Source of the DNA: Myxococcales bacterium
Lineage (GTDB): Bacteria > Myxococcota_A > Polyangia > Polyangiales > Polyangiaceae
Reading direction: 5' to 3'
Assembly (NCBI GenBank): GCA_025359105.1
Contig: JANYHK010000074.1
Coordinates: forward strand, 183,996-247,995
DNA length: 64,000 nt
The notes under the pieces are model-generated. The model did no database searches and had not been told where the DNA came from. It saw only the letters and a program-made list of their open reading frames with translations. This document shows, piece after piece, positions 52,618 to 63,896 of the stretch. Each line of letters begins with the position of its first letter. Position 1 is the stretch's first letter. The position numbers were made by a program, and so were the translations under genes.

Positions 52618-53393
52618 CAGGACCTCGCTCCCGAACCCGCGGCGTCGGGCTGCGGCGTCGACGTCCACAGTTCGTCGATGGCCGAGGTCCAGAGCTCGCC
52701 CGCGTCGTCGATGCGCCCGCGAAGGCTCAGCGTGACGTGCGAAGTGCGGCCGTCGCCCTCGCGCCGGCGACCTTTCGCCATCGCCGTGAAGCCGCGATCG
52801 CCGGCCTCGATACGGTACTGGAAGGAGACCGGCCAGCTCATCGTGAACCCGATGCTTCGCCAGCCGGGATCGGTGCGGAACACGTCGACGGCCAGAACCG
52901 ACTCGCCCGGCTCGGGAATCGCTACGGGCGTCGGCGCCGTGCTCAGGCAGAGCGCGGGAGCCCCGCTGCGGACGCTCTCGGCGTACGCGGTCGCGACGTC
53001 GCGCCCGATTTGTCGCAACGCGTACCGCGCCTCGGTCGCCCAGTTGTTCTGCTCCATCGCCTGGACGTAGGGCGCGCTGCGACTCCTCTCCACGAGCTCG
53101 GCGGGCGCGCCGCTCGGCGGCGGCTCGATCGGCGCCCACCCGCAAGAGTCGCCGTCGCACGTCAGGAGGCCCGCCGCGGCGCACGCCCAGAGCTCGCGCA
53201 GCGGCACGCCCGGCGCGGCATCGCCACGAGGACCCGCGTACGCCGCGGTCGCGGCGATCGCGGAGGTGGACGTCTTCGTTGCTTGAGCGATGGACGGCGG
53301 CTTGCCCGCGTCGAGCCGCGTCGCGGCTGCGCGTCGGTTGATGCCGAGCTCGGCCGCGACCTTGCGGATATTCGCCTTGCGCTTGTTCGTCAT
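52617..53393 (-). CDS. Protein with pilin-like C-terminal domain and HTH-like N-terminus
   Basis: The 258-residue protein begins with a basic helix-turn-helix-like segment (NIRKVAAELGINRRAAATRL). The later part resembles the globular region of myxobacterial type IV pilin-like proteins: ALCLSTAPTPVAIPEPGES, GWRSIGFTMSWPVSFQYRIE and GFTAMAKGRRREGDG, ending in beta-strand SHVTLSLRGRI. The hallmark prepilin leader and hydrophobic helix are missing. It could be a minor pilin relative or a chimeric gene. ATG 53393 follows GGAG; its stop overlaps the hydrolase start (TGATG). A TTGACA/TAGGCT promoter lies upstream. Low family certainty. Confidence 0.6.
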   Translation of the reverse strand: MTNKRKANIRKVAAELGINRRAAATRLDAGKPPSIAQATKTSTSAIAATAAYAGPRGDAAPGVPLRELWACAAAGLLTCDGDSCGWAPIEPPPSGAPAELVERSRSAPYVQAMEQNNWATEARYALRQIGRDVATAYAESVRSGAPALCLSTAPTPVAIPEPGESVLAVDVFRTDPGWRSIGFTMSWPVSFQYRIEAGDRGFTAMAKGRRREGDGRTSHVTLSLRGRIDDAGELWTSAIDELWTSTPQPDAAGSGARS

Positions 53394-53555
53394 CGGACGT
53401 CTCCAGGGATCTGGCGCGTCCCACACCCGCGACCGAGAGCCCGAGAATCCGATATCCGTTCTGCGAGACGACGCCCCGCTCGGCTTCGCGTGGGGCCCCT
53501 GTGTGGGTGAGGCCGGAACGAAGCGTCCACCGAAACGGTCGGCGGATGTCCATTC

Positions 53556-53583
53556 AGCCTAGGGGCTCGCCGCGCCCTGTCAA
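53556..53583 (-). promoter_or_regulatory. Candidate sigma-70 promoter for the pilin-like/hydrolase operon
   Basis: On the minus strand a perfect -35 TTGACA (53578-53583) is followed after 16 nt by TAGGCT (53556-53561). It would give a leader of about 155 nt before ATG 53393. It is the clearest -35 in the window. Confidence 0.5.
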
Positions 53584-53820
53584 GCCGGAGGCCACCCGCG
53601 GTGTGCGCCCGGCTTCCCCGAATCGCGCGGCAGCCCCACCGAGGATCGCGCGACTACCGCCAAAGGCTTGGTGGGCTCGCCTCTCCTTCGCCGCGTGGAG
53701 CGTTAGCGCCGGCGGGCCCGCGAACGCTAGGCGCGCATGGCATCCGCCGGCGCCCCGCGCCCCCCAGACGCGGCGAAGGAGAGGCGAGCCCACCAAGCCG
53801 CGCGCCCCCCGCGCAACAAC
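53584..53820. other. Non-coding region containing a large inverted-repeat element
   Basis: The gap from 53394 to 53820 is the largest non-coding stretch in the window. Its distal half holds the inverted-repeat element described separately. No conserved open frame is seen; reading frames within it are mirror images of the palindrome. Confidence 0.6.
53665..53799. repeat. Element with perfect 32-bp terminal inverted repeats
   Basis: Bases 53665-53696 are the exact reverse complement of 53768-53799 (32 of 32). The 71-bp centre has a second inverted pair of 10 bp (GCGCCGGCGG at 53706-53715 and CCGCCGGCGC at 53744-53753), so the whole can fold as a long interrupted stem. It lies just after the sigma-54 activator stop codon. 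It could be a MITE-like mobile element or a very strong transcript-end hairpin. No target duplication is visible and no transposase gene is near. Confidence 0.85.
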
Positions 53821-55299
53821 CTAGCTCTTCAGCGTCCGCCCAATCGTATTGCGCCCCACATGCAGCCGGCGCGCAGCCTCCGCCTTGTTGCCACCGCACG
53901 CGTTCACCGTCGCCTCCACGTACCGCCGCGACGCCTCCTCGAGCGGCAACCCGAGCGGCAACGCCACGTCGCCGTCCTCGCCGCCAGCTGCGGCACCGCG
54001 CGCGTCGGCGCCGCGATCGATCGGCAGATGCGACGCGCGGATGAACCCGTCGGGCGCGACGACGATCGCGCTCTCGACCCAGTGCTCGAGCTCGCGCACG
54101 TTCCCGGGCCACCGGTGCGACCGCATGCGGGCCAGCGCCTCGGCCTCGAACGTGGGCTCCGGTCGGTCGTAGCGCTTGGCGTACATGTCCGCGAAGTGCC
54201 GCGCCAGCTGCTCGACCTCGTCGGGTCCGCGGGCGCGCAGCGGCGGCAGCTCGATCTCGACGACGCGGACGCGGTAGTAGAGATCTTCGCGAAACGTCCC
54301 CTCGCGGACGGCCTTCTCGAGGTCCTGGTGCGTCGCGCACACGACGCGTACGTTCGCGCGGAGCGGCGTGCGGCCGCCTACGCGCTCGAACACGCGCTCC
54401 TGCAGGAAGCGAAGGAGCTTGCCCTGGATGTCGGGCGGCAGATCGCCGATCTCGTCGAGGAACAGCGTTCCGCCCTCGGCGAGCTCCACCTTGCCGGGCA
54501 CGCGCCGATCGGCGCCGGTGAACGCGCCGCGCTCGTGCCCGAAGAGCTCGCTCTCCACGAGCTGCGCCGGGAGCGTCGTGCAGTCCACGGTCACGAACGG
54601 CCCCGCCTGCCGCGCGCTGTTCACGTGGATGGCGCGCGCGAACAGACCCTTGCCGGTGCCCGTCTCTCCCCGGAGGAGCACCTGCGCGTCGGTCTGGGCC
54701 GCCAGCCCGACGCGCTCGTAGACGGCGGCGAGCTTGCTGCTGCGCCCGATGATGCGGTTGATGGGCCCGCGCAGCGTGACGCCGGGCACCTCCGCGTGCG
54801 CGGCGCGGAGCGTGGTCATGGCAAGCGCGCGCGCGAGCTGCGTGCCGAGGGCGACCAGGTACTTCTCGTCGTCGTCGTCGAACGAGCCGCCGACGCGGTT
54901 CAGGAGCTGCACGACGCCGCGCACCGGCGAGCGGCCGTCCTCGCGGATCGGCGCGACCAGCATCGAACGCGTCGTGTACCCCGTCACCAGATCCACGCTG
55001 CGATCGAAGCGCGCGTCCTTCTGCGCCTCGTCGACGCGGACGACCTCGCCGGTGCGCGCGACGTGACCCGCCACGCCGCGATCGATCGGCTGGCGAAGCG
55101 CCGGCAGCTCGGGGAGCAGCGCCACGCGCGCGACGAGGTCCCCCTCCTCGGCGTCGACGAGCCAGATCGTCGCGCGCTCACACCGGAGCGCCGACGCTAG
55201 CCGCTCGCACGCCGAGGACAGGAGCGCGTCGAAATCGACCTCGCGCGTGAGCAGGCTGGCGAGGTCGACGAGGAGCGAGAGGCGGGACGACATCGTCAT
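53821..55299 (-). CDS. Sigma-54-dependent transcriptional activator with GAF domain
   Basis: The 492-residue NtrC-family activator has an N-terminal GAF domain (about 15-165), an AAA+ core with Walker A GETGTGKG, the sigma-54-contact GAFTGA motif in [11 protein letters not shown], Walker [14 protein letters not shown] and [10 protein letters not shown], and R-finger region [11 protein letters not shown], then a Fis-type HTH ([20 protein letters not shown]). It opens sigma-54 promoters in response to a GAF-bound ligand. ATG 55299 is chosen; ATG 55293 is also in frame. The target operon is unknown. The gene tail shares 24 nt with 49606-49629. Confidence 0.94.
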   Translation of the reverse strand: MTMSSRLSLLVDLASLLTREVDFDALLSSACERLASALRCERATIWLVDAEEGDLVARVALLPELPALRQPIDRGVAGHVARTGEVVRVDEAQKDARFDRSVDLVTGYTTRSMLVAPIREDGRSPVRGVVQLLNRVGGSFDDDDEKYLVALGTQLARALAMTTLRAAHAEVPGVTLRGPINRIIGRSSKLAAVYERVGLAAQTDAQVLLRGETGTGKGLFARAIHVNSARQAGPFVTVDCTTLPAQLVESELFGHERGAFTGADRRVPGKVELAEGGTLFLDEIGDLPPDIQGKLLRFLQERVFERVGGRTPLRANVRVVCATHQDLEKAVREGTFREDLYYRVRVVEIELPPLRARGPDEVEQLARHFADMYAKRYDRPEPTFEAEALARMRSHRWPGNVRELEHWVESAIVVAPDGFIRASHLPIDRGADARGAAAGGEDGDVALPLGLPLEEASRRYVEATVNACGGNKAEAARRLHVGRNTIGRTLKS

Positions 55300-55328
55300 C
55301 CCGAGCGTAAAGGGTTCGCAGCCCAGCG

Positions 55329-56183
55329 TCACGCCGCCACGAGGTCCGGCTTCGAGCAGCCCGTCAGATCGATGGTCATGCCCTCCCGCGCGGCCACCGA
55401 GGACGCGAACAGCTCCTGGGCGCGTACCTCGAGCTCCGCCACCTTCGCGTCCGTCCGCGACGGATCGTGGTGAAAGAGGACGTATTTGCCCACCCCCGCG
55501 GCGTGCGCCAGCTCGCAGCCGCGCACGTAGGTGGAGTGGCCCCAGCCCACCTTCTTCGCGTACTCCTCCTCGGTGTACTGCGAGTCGTAGATGAGCACGT
55601 CGGCCCCGCGCGCGAGCGCCAGGAGCTGCGGGTCCATGACCGCGTAGTGCTCGGTGTCGGTGGCGTAGACGACGCTCCGGCCGCCGTGCTCGATGCGGTA
55701 GGCGTGCACGCCGCCGGGGTGGTTCAGCTTGGCGGTGCGCACGGTCACGTCGCCGAGCTCGAACGGACGCCCCTGGCGGATCTCGTGGAGATCGAGCTTG
55801 GCGCTGAGCTCGTCGAGCCGCACCGGGAAGACAGGCCCCATCATCTGGTGCTGGAGCGTGTCGCCGAGCGACATGATGCCGTTCTGGGCGCCCCAGATCG
55901 CGAGCTTGGTCGTCGGCACGTAGGCCGGAACGAAGAACGGGAGACCCTGGATGTGGTCCCAGTGACAGTGGCTCAGCAAGAGGTGGAGATCGAGCGGGCG
56001 CTTCGTCTCCGCCATCTCCGCCATGAGCGCGTCGCCAAGGCGGCGCAAGCCAGTGCCGGCGTCGAGCACGATGCGCGTGTCGCCGCAGCGCACTTCGACG
56101 CAGCTCGTGTTGCCACCGACGTTCGCCGTCTCGGCGCCCGGCGAAGCGATACTCCCTCGAACGCCCCAAAAATCGATACGCAT
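55329..56183 (-). CDS. MBL-fold metallo-hydrolase
   Basis: The 284-residue protein has the metallo-beta-lactamase site [15 protein letters not shown] near residue 70 (HxHxDH), a beta-strand start [15 protein letters not shown], and later ligands in [21 protein letters not shown] and [10 protein letters not shown]. The GVRGS(I)...GGNTSCVEV opening matches PhnP/phosphodiesterase-like MBL hydrolases, so cyclic nucleotide or phosphodiester hydrolysis is possible. ATG 56183 follows GGAGGAA. It lies 29 nt upstream of the sigma-54 activator gene and is probably co-transcribed with it. Confidence 0.9.
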   Translation of the reverse strand: MRIDFWGVRGSIASPGAETANVGGNTSCVEVRCGDTRIVLDAGTGLRRLGDALMAEMAETKRPLDLHLLLSHCHWDHIQGLPFFVPAYVPTTKLAIWGAQNGIMSLGDTLQHQMMGPVFPVRLDELSAKLDLHEIRQGRPFELGDVTVRTAKLNHPGGVHAYRIEHGGRSVVYATDTEHYAVMDPQLLALARGADVLIYDSQYTEEEYAKKVGWGHSTYVRGCELAHAAGVGKYVLFHHDPSRTDAKVAELEVRAQELFASSVAAREGMTIDLTGCSKPDLVAA

Positions 56184-56398
56184 GGTGTTCCTCCGTGTCC
56201 CCGTCGGCGGCCGGTCGCGGCGTCGTCCGTTCGGGTGACGTTGCATCTCTCTAAGCGAGGACGGTGCCAAGTCTTGTTTCGTTGATCTTATTACTGAATT
56301 CAGTACGCCAGGGCTTCGCGGGTGCACCATGGCGGGGCGGTGGTCCAAGCCGGAGCTTGCGCTATGATGAAGTGACGTTGGGGGGCGGAAGGTCCCCA

Positions 56399-56767
56399 TT
56401 GTCGTTTCCCTCCACGAAGACTGCGCTGATCGCCGACGACACCGAGCTCGCCCGCACGGCGGTGGTCCGGAGGCTGTCGGCCGACGGCGTATCCTGCGTC
56501 GAGGCGTCGTCGGCCGCTGCGGCCACGGCGATCGATCCCTCCACGATCTGCTGCGCGCTGCTCGACCTCGATCTCGGCGACGGCAACGGCGTCGATGTCG
56601 CCGTCGCACTTCAGAAGCGGGCGCCGGGTCTGCGCGTGGCGTTCTTCACCGCCGGCAGCAGCCCCGACATCCTCGCACGCGCGACAGCGCTGGCGCCGGT
56701 GTTCGGCAAACCCGACGATCTCGAGCGCGCCGTCGCGTGGGTGAAATCCTGCGCCGCCGGCGCCTGA
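56399..56767 (+). CDS. Single-domain response regulator
   Basis: The 122-residue receiver has the acidic pair in ALIADDTELARTAVV, phospho-Asp in CALLDLDLGDGNG near residue 60, Thr in AFFTAGSS near 83 and Lys in FGKPDD near 104. TTG 56399 is taken as start because GGAAGG lies 6 nt upstream and the receiver fold begins just after; in-frame GTG and TTG codons further upstream (from 56372) are alternatives. TATGAT at 56363-56368 is a -10 candidate with a leader of about 24 nt. There is no output domain. Its histidine kinase is not obvious. Confidence 0.85.
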   Translation: MSFPSTKTALIADDTELARTAVVRRLSADGVSCVEASSAAAATAIDPSTICCALLDLDLGDGNGVDVAVALQKRAPGLRVAFFTAGSSPDILARATALAPVFGKPDDLERAVAWVKSCAAGA

Positions 56768-56783
56768 CGCGCCCGACGGGTCC

Positions 56784-58379
56784 TCAGTCGAGGCCGAGCC
56801 CGAGGCGCGTACGGCCGCGCGCGAACGCCTCGAGGACGTCGATCATCTCCCCGGCGTAACGCCCTTCGGGAAGCGTCGGCGCGCCACGAAACGCGAGCGC
56901 GGGGAAGGTGAGCGCGCGCTTCTCGATGGCGAGGCGGTAGGTGCGAGTAGGGCTCGGCGCGCTCGGGAGGAACACCGCGAACCGGCCGCCGCCGCTCGCC
57001 TTGCCGGCCAGGTTCGCGAGCTCGGCGCCGGTCACCTCGAGCACGTGGAGCGACGAAAAACCGCTCGTCCCCGCCGGCTCACGCTGGACGAGCACGGCGT
57101 CGTAGAGGCGCTGGAGCGTGACCGGTCCGGACGGCAGGCCGTCCCAGAACAGATCGCGCCCGATGAGCATCGCGTCGACGCCCCACGCCTCGCGCGCCGC
57201 GCGGAAGACCAGGTCTGGCATCGCACGGATCCGGATCTCGCTCCGTGCGAAGGCGATCGGAGCGAGCGCCTCCGGCGCGTACTCGCGCTCCAGACGGGCG
57301 GCCAGATCGGCGACGTCCTCGGCGACGGGGAGCGCGTCGGTCACGTCGACCATGCGCGCGCGATCGATCGCGAGGCGTCTCTCCTGCGGGAAATAAGACA
57401 GATCGAGACGCCCGATCGCCTCGGCGTAGTGCCCTGCCTGCACGATCCACGCGCGCGACCCGTCCGCTCGCACGACGGAGAGCGGCGCCTTCACGAGGTC
57501 CTCGGAGTGCCCGCCGACCACGAGATCCACCCCCGCCACGCGCGCCGCGATGCGCGCGTCCTCGAAGAGGCCGAGGTGATCGAGGGCGATCATCACGTCG
57601 ACCTCGGCGCGGTGCGCGCGGACGACGCGGCCCAGCGCTTCGTCGTAGCGATCGTCCTGGACGAGTACGCCGTCGTACGGCGCCTTGGTCGGCAGATCGT
57701 CTGCGCCGTAGTTCTGGGTGACGAGCCCGACGACGCCCACCTTCACGCATCCGACGTCGAAGCGCGCGTACGGGAGAAACGGCGAGGTGCCGTCGGCGTA
57801 GGCGACGTTGGCGGCGAGGACCGGATGCACGCTCGCGGTCAGATCGCGCAGGACCGCAGCCTCGCCGTACGCAAAATCGTGGTTGCCGATCGTGCGCACG
57901 TCGATGGGCATCGCCTGGAGCATCTGGCGCGTGGACTCGCCCATCGAGCGAAGCTCGGCGATCGAGCCCTTCTCGTAGTCGTCGCCCGCGTCCATCACGA
58001 GCGTCTCCGGCACCTCGTCCTTCAGGCGCCGGAGGTACCCGGCCACGTACGCCCAGCGGCTCTTGCCCTGGATGCGGCTCGTGTACCGCGCCTGCATGTC
58101 GTTCACGTGGGCGATGGTGAAGGGATGGGAGTGGGCGCTCGCGTCGCAGCGGCCGATCGCGCGGGGCTCCGCCTTGCGGTCGACGTTCGGGCGCAGCGTG
58201 GCCGACGAGCTCGGCGTCGGGGCCTGCGACGGGGGCGACGGCGGCGCCAGCACGTCCCAGGCGACCGCGCGCTCGGCAGGCGCAGGCGTGGCGCTACCGC
58301 CCTCCGGGCTCCAGACAACCAGAGCCCCTGCGAGGGTCGCGACGAAGAGAGGCACGCGCAGCGTGCGAAGGGAGCGCAT
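56784..58379 (-). CDS. 5'-Nucleotidase/UshA-like metallophosphatase
   Basis: The 531-residue exported protein has a signal-like N-terminus (LFVATLAGALVVW) and metal-site motifs of the calcineurin-like fold: FTIAHVNDMQARY near residue 100, LVMDAGDDYEKGS near 145, TIGNHDFAYGE near 170, and VVGGHSEDLVKAP near 290. A C-terminal domain of the 5'-nucleotidase type follows, with IGRDLFWDGLPSGPVTLQRL. It may hydrolyse nucleotides or UDP-sugars in the periplasm. ATG 58379 is chosen for the signal. Confidence 0.87.
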   Translation of the reverse strand: MRSLRTLRVPLFVATLAGALVVWSPEGGSATPAPAERAVAWDVLAPPSPPSQAPTPSSSATLRPNVDRKAEPRAIGRCDASAHSHPFTIAHVNDMQARYTSRIQGKSRWAYVAGYLRRLKDEVPETLVMDAGDDYEKGSIAELRSMGESTRQMLQAMPIDVRTIGNHDFAYGEAAVLRDLTASVHPVLAANVAYADGTSPFLPYARFDVGCVKVGVVGLVTQNYGADDLPTKAPYDGVLVQDDRYDEALGRVVRAHRAEVDVMIALDHLGLFEDARIAARVAGVDLVVGGHSEDLVKAPLSVVRADGSRAWIVQAGHYAEAIGRLDLSYFPQERRLAIDRARMVDVTDALPVAEDVADLAARLEREYAPEALAPIAFARSEIRIRAMPDLVFRAAREAWGVDAMLIGRDLFWDGLPSGPVTLQRLYDAVLVQREPAGTSGFSSLHVLEVTGAELANLAGKASGGGRFAVFLPSAPSPTRTYRLAIEKRALTFPALAFRGAPTLPEGRYAGEMIDVLEAFARGRTRLGLGLD

Positions 58380-58426
58380 CGGACGCCTCGTTTGATCGTA
58401 CGGCCGGAGCGGGCGAACGCAACTTT

Positions 58427-59545
58427 TCAAAAGGTCGAGGCGAGACGCGCGATCTCCTTGTCGACGACGCCGGCCTGGACGAGCTGCTTCATGTGCATGG
58501 CGAACGTCTGCATTCCGTAGGGATGCACGCCCTTTTCCATGAGCTCGTTCAAGGACGGGTTCCCCTCCGGGCGCTTGATCGCCTCCCGGACGGTGCCCGA
58601 CGCGACGAGCACCTCGGCCGCGAGGATGAGCCCCGCGCCGTCCTTGCGCGGGAGCAAGCGCTGCGCGATGACGCCCTGGAGCGAGTCGCCGATGCGCTCA
58701 CGCAGCTCTTCCGCGCCGCCCGGCTGCCCCTTCGGCGCCAACGCGAGCATGCGCCCGAAGGTGCGCGTGACGTCGGGTGTGTGCAGGGTCGAGAGCACGA
58801 GGTGGCCGGTCTCCGCCGCCTTGAGCGAGATGTCCATCGTCTCCTCGTCGCGGATTTCGCCGACGAAGATGACGTCGGGATCCTGCCGGAGCGCCGCGCG
58901 GAGCGCGTTGGCGAACCCGTCGGTGTCGAGGCCGACCTCGCGCTGGCTCACGCTCGACTTGTCGTCGTTGTGCCAGAACTCGATCGGGTCTTCGATCGTG
59001 ACGATGTGGAGGGCCTGGTGCTTGTTCATGTGGCCGATCATCGCGGCCAGCGTCGATGTCTTGCCCGAGCCGGTCGGGCCGACGAGGAGGATGAGCCCGC
59101 GATCCTTCTCGACGAGCGTGCGCGCGGCATCGGGAACGCCGAGGGTATCGAAATCCGGGATGACGTCGGGGATCGCGCGCATGACGATCGCGAGCGAAGC
59201 GCGCTGGCGGTAGATGTTCACGCGGAAGCGCCCGACGCCCGGCGCGGAGTACGCGGTGTCGTACTCGCGGAGCTTGTCGATGTTCGCCTTGACCGACGGA
59301 TCGCGGATGAGAAGCTTGGCGATCGACTCGGTGTCCTGCGGCCTCAGGCTCTCGGCCCGGAAGAACACGAGCTCACCGCGGACGCGCGCGCCCGGCGGGT
59401 GCCCGACCTTGAGGTGAACGTCGCTCGCGCGCGCCGCCACGGCCTTGCCGAGCAGCTGCACGAAGTATTGCTCGTTTGCGTACGGATTTCCTCCGGAGCC
59501 GCCTGAGGCGGGCGCTTGGGAGAAGCGCCCCGAATCGTTTCCCAT
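58427..59545 (-). CDS. pilT: PilT-like twitching-motility ATPase
   Basis: The 372-residue protein has the PilT/VirB11-type layout: N-terminal YANEQYFVQLLGKAVAARAS, ASDVHLKVGHPP, Walker A LLVGPTGSGKTSTLA near residue 155, Asp box IEDPIEFWH, Walker B FVGEIRDEETMD near 225, and His box LSTLHTPDV near 250. It retracts type IV pili from the cytoplasmic side. The canonical PilT C-terminal AIRNLIRE is replaced by TVREAIKRPEG, so it may be a PilT2/PilU-like paralogue. TATCGT (59554-59559) ends 8 nt upstream of ATG 59545. No pil genes adjoin it. Confidence 0.88.
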   Translation of the reverse strand: MGNDSGRFSQAPASGGSGGNPYANEQYFVQLLGKAVAARASDVHLKVGHPPGARVRGELVFFRAESLRPQDTESIAKLLIRDPSVKANIDKLREYDTAYSAPGVGRFRVNIYRQRASLAIVMRAIPDVIPDFDTLGVPDAARTLVEKDRGLILLVGPTGSGKTSTLAAMIGHMNKHQALHIVTIEDPIEFWHNDDKSSVSQREVGLDTDGFANALRAALRQDPDVIFVGEIRDEETMDISLKAAETGHLVLSTLHTPDVTRTFGRMLALAPKGQPGGAEELRERIGDSLQGVIAQRLLPRKDGAGLILAAEVLVASGTVREAIKRPEGNPSLNELMEKGVHPYGMQTFAMHMKQLVQAGVVDKEIARLASTF

Positions 59546-59553
59546 TGCATTCA

Positions 59554-59559
59554 ACGATA
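59554..59559 (-). promoter_or_regulatory. Candidate -10 box before pilT
   Basis: TATCGT on the minus strand ends 8 nt before ATG 59545, with no Shine-Dalgarno in the gap, matching the series at glgP, thiC and others. Confidence 0.35.
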
Positions 59560-59561
59560 CA

Positions 59562-61636
<2,075 letters not shown>

Positions 61637-63688
61637 TCAGTCCGCGGCGCAGCGGAACCCGACGCCGTGGCTGCGCTTGGTCGGGACGTCGTGGTAGCGG
61701 AACGTCGGGCGGACCCAGGCGGCCTCGCTGCCGTTCCAGCCGCCGCCGCGGATGACGCGGTCCTCGCCCTTGTCGGGGCCCTTCGGCTCGACGGACGAGT
61801 CGACCGTGTAGGGAGCGTGCCAGTCGCTCGTCCACTCCCACACGTTGCCGACGACATCCTGCACGCCATACCTGGATTTTCCGGGCGCGAACGAGCCCAC
61901 GGGCGCCGTCGTCGCGAAGCCGTCGTCGGCGTCGTACATCGCCTGGGCGACCATCCCGTGGGCCTTGTTCCACGCCACGCACTCCTTGCCGCATGCGTTC
62001 AGGTGCGCGGCCGTCGGCGCCTCGTCGCCCCACGGGAATTTGCGCCCGTCGGGTCCGCGCGCGGAGAACTCCCATTCAGCCTCGGTCGGCAGGCGTTTTT
62101 TCTGCCAGGCGCAGTACTTGGTGGCCATGTCCCAGTCGACGCAGTTGATGGGGTGCTTCGCCTTGCCGTCGGGGTCGCGGCCGTTGCACAGGGGATCGAA
62201 GGCCTTCCGCTCCTTGTCCGTGATCCCTTCCCACTCGTTGTCGCGCGCGCGCTTGCACTCGCCCTGATCGCTGCACTTCTTGTAGCTCTCGACGTTCACC
62301 TCGAGCTCGTCCATGCAATACGAGCGAAGCGTGACCTGGTGCGCGGGGCGCTCGAGATCGAGGGCGTCGCGCTCGTCGGAGCCCATGAAGAAGCGACCGC
62401 CGGGGATCCGGATCATCCCCGCGGGGCACACCGCCGGACGGTCGGGGGTAGCGACGGCGCTGGAGGACGACGCGGGCCCGGTCGGCGCGGTCGACGCGCT
62501 CGGCGCAGCGACGGGGACCGCCAGACGCGGTGGGCGGCGCGTGAGCACGAACCCCCCGACTCCGAGCGCGGCGACGAGCGCGACGCCTGCCACCCCGAGG
62601 ATCGCGCCCGTCGCGCTCTTCGGGGCGCGCTTCGAGGTCATCGCGGGGTCCATCGTCTCGAGCGTGCCCATCGGACGGATGGGGTGCGGCATCGAAGCGG
62701 GCAACCGCGCCGACGCCGACGAAGGCGTGAGGCTCGTGCGGGTCGAGACGGAGGGCCGTACGGCACCGCGGAGCGCGCGCCAAAGCTCGCCGGCCGACGC
62801 AAATCGCTCACCCGGGTTCACAGCCAGCGCCCGCGCGAGGACGGCCTCGACCTCGTCGCTCACCGCCGCGCCGAGCGTTCGCGGCGTCGGGCGCCGGGTC
62901 TTGTCGCAGGTGGCGTACGCGAGCTCGGGCAGCGAGGCCCCGTCGATGGCGGCGCGACCGCTGACGATCTCGCTGAAGATCAGCGCCAGCGCGTAGACGT
63001 CGGTCCACGGCCCGGTAGCGCCGTAGGACCGCGAGAATTGCTCGGGCGCGCCGTAGGCCGGCGTGAAGCTGGTGATGTTGCCGCCGGTCTGGTTGAACGA
63101 ACCTGCCATCTTCTGCGCGTCCTGGACGACCTTCGCGATGCCGAAGTCGAGGAGCTTGATGCCGACGCCGCTGCGTCGCGCGTCGCCGAGGACGAACACG
63201 TTCGCTGGCTTCACGTCGCGGTGCGCGATGCCCTTGTCGTGCGCGAGCGCGAGCGCCTCGGCGACCGGCTCGAGGAGCGTCATCGCCTGCTCGGCGTCGC
63301 GGAGGCGGGCTCCCCCCTTCTGCTCTTTTTCGAGCACCGCATCGAGCGTCGCCCCTTCAAGCCACTCGAGGACCATGTACGGCATCCACCGTCCGTCGGG
63401 CGTCGTGATCGTGCCGACGTCGCGCGCCTGCACGATCGCGGCGGAGCGCTCGGAGAGCTCGCCGAGGAGCGCGCCCTCCTGGATGAACGCGTCGATGAGC
63501 TGCCCGCGGCGCTCCTCGCTGAAATCGCCGAGCGCGCGGAACGCCTTGATGGCGACCGGCCGCTTCCAGACGAGGTGCATCGCCTTGTACACGACGGCGA
63601 ACCCGCCCTCCCCGACCACGCTCTCGACGAGGTATTTGTCGGCGATGGTCGTTCCGATGAGCTGGAGGGGATCGCGCGAAGTTGTCAT
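61637..63688 (-). CDS. Ser/Thr protein kinase fused to periplasmic SUMF1-type domain (2)
   Basis: The 683-residue protein has a kinase domain at about 15-290 (VGEGGFAVVYKA; PVAIKAFRA; HRDVKPANVFV; LLDFGIA; PAYGAPEQFS), a Pro/Ser-rich linker, one membrane helix (ILGVAGVALVAALGVGGFVL, about 361-380), and a C-terminal SUMF1-type domain (MIRIPGGRFFMGS to RVIRGGGW and VGFRCAAD). The kinase is cytoplasmic and the SUMF1 domain external. The catalytic FGE Cys pair is replaced by NGSEAAWVR, so it is unlikely to make formylglycine. It is a paralogue of the kinase at 47459-49480. Start ATG 63688. Confidence 0.91.
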   Translation of the reverse strand: MTTSRDPLQLIGTTIADKYLVESVVGEGGFAVVYKAMHLVWKRPVAIKAFRALGDFSEERRGQLIDAFIQEGALLGELSERSAAIVQARDVGTITTPDGRWMPYMVLEWLEGATLDAVLEKEQKGGARLRDAEQAMTLLEPVAEALALAHDKGIAHRDVKPANVFVLGDARRSGVGIKLLDFGIAKVVQDAQKMAGSFNQTGGNITSFTPAYGAPEQFSRSYGATGPWTDVYALALIFSEIVSGRAAIDGASLPELAYATCDKTRRPTPRTLGAAVSDEVEAVLARALAVNPGERFASAGELWRALRGAVRPSVSTRTSLTPSSASARLPASMPHPIRPMGTLETMDPAMTSKRAPKSATGAILGVAGVALVAALGVGGFVLTRRPPRLAVPVAAPSASTAPTGPASSSSAVATPDRPAVCPAGMIRIPGGRFFMGSDERDALDLERPAHQVTLRSYCMDELEVNVESYKKCSDQGECKRARDNEWEGITDKERKAFDPLCNGRDPDGKAKHPINCVDWDMATKYCAWQKKRLPTEAEWEFSARGPDGRKFPWGDEAPTAAHLNACGKECVAWNKAHGMVAQAMYDADDGFATTAPVGSFAPGKSRYGVQDVVGNVWEWTSDWHAPYTVDSSVEPKGPDKGEDRVIRGGGWNGSEAAWVRPTFRYHDVPTKRSHGVGFRCAAD

Positions 63689-63896
63689 CGGGCTCTGACG
63701 TGAGTTCGAGGGAAGGATACGGGTTGGATGCGACCCGGGCAGCGTATTTGCGGAAATGCCGGGTGGGTCACGGCTCCTACGCGGGAGGGGGTGCATCGGT
63801 TTCGATCGTATTTTCATGCATCTGGGTACGACACCCGCGCCGATGTCGGCGCGCGGGTCAGTTGCGCATGGGGCGCAAAGCTCGGAAACTGGGAGG
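63689..63896. other. Divergent intergenic region, 208 bp
   Basis: The gap lies between the second kinase-SUMF1 gene and a plus-strand lipoprotein. It should carry promoters for both. I see no convincing promoter pair, repeat or RNA gene. Confidence 0.4.

Noticed and set aside
53601..54044. Plus-strand gene over the inverted repeat
   Set aside because: The translated frame reads as a mirror of the palindrome and then runs antisense to the sigma-54 activator tail. There is no recognisable domain.
54984..55181. Short Arg/Ser-rich frames within the sigma-54 regulator
   Set aside because: They are alternate-frame translations of a well-supported gene with no start signals.
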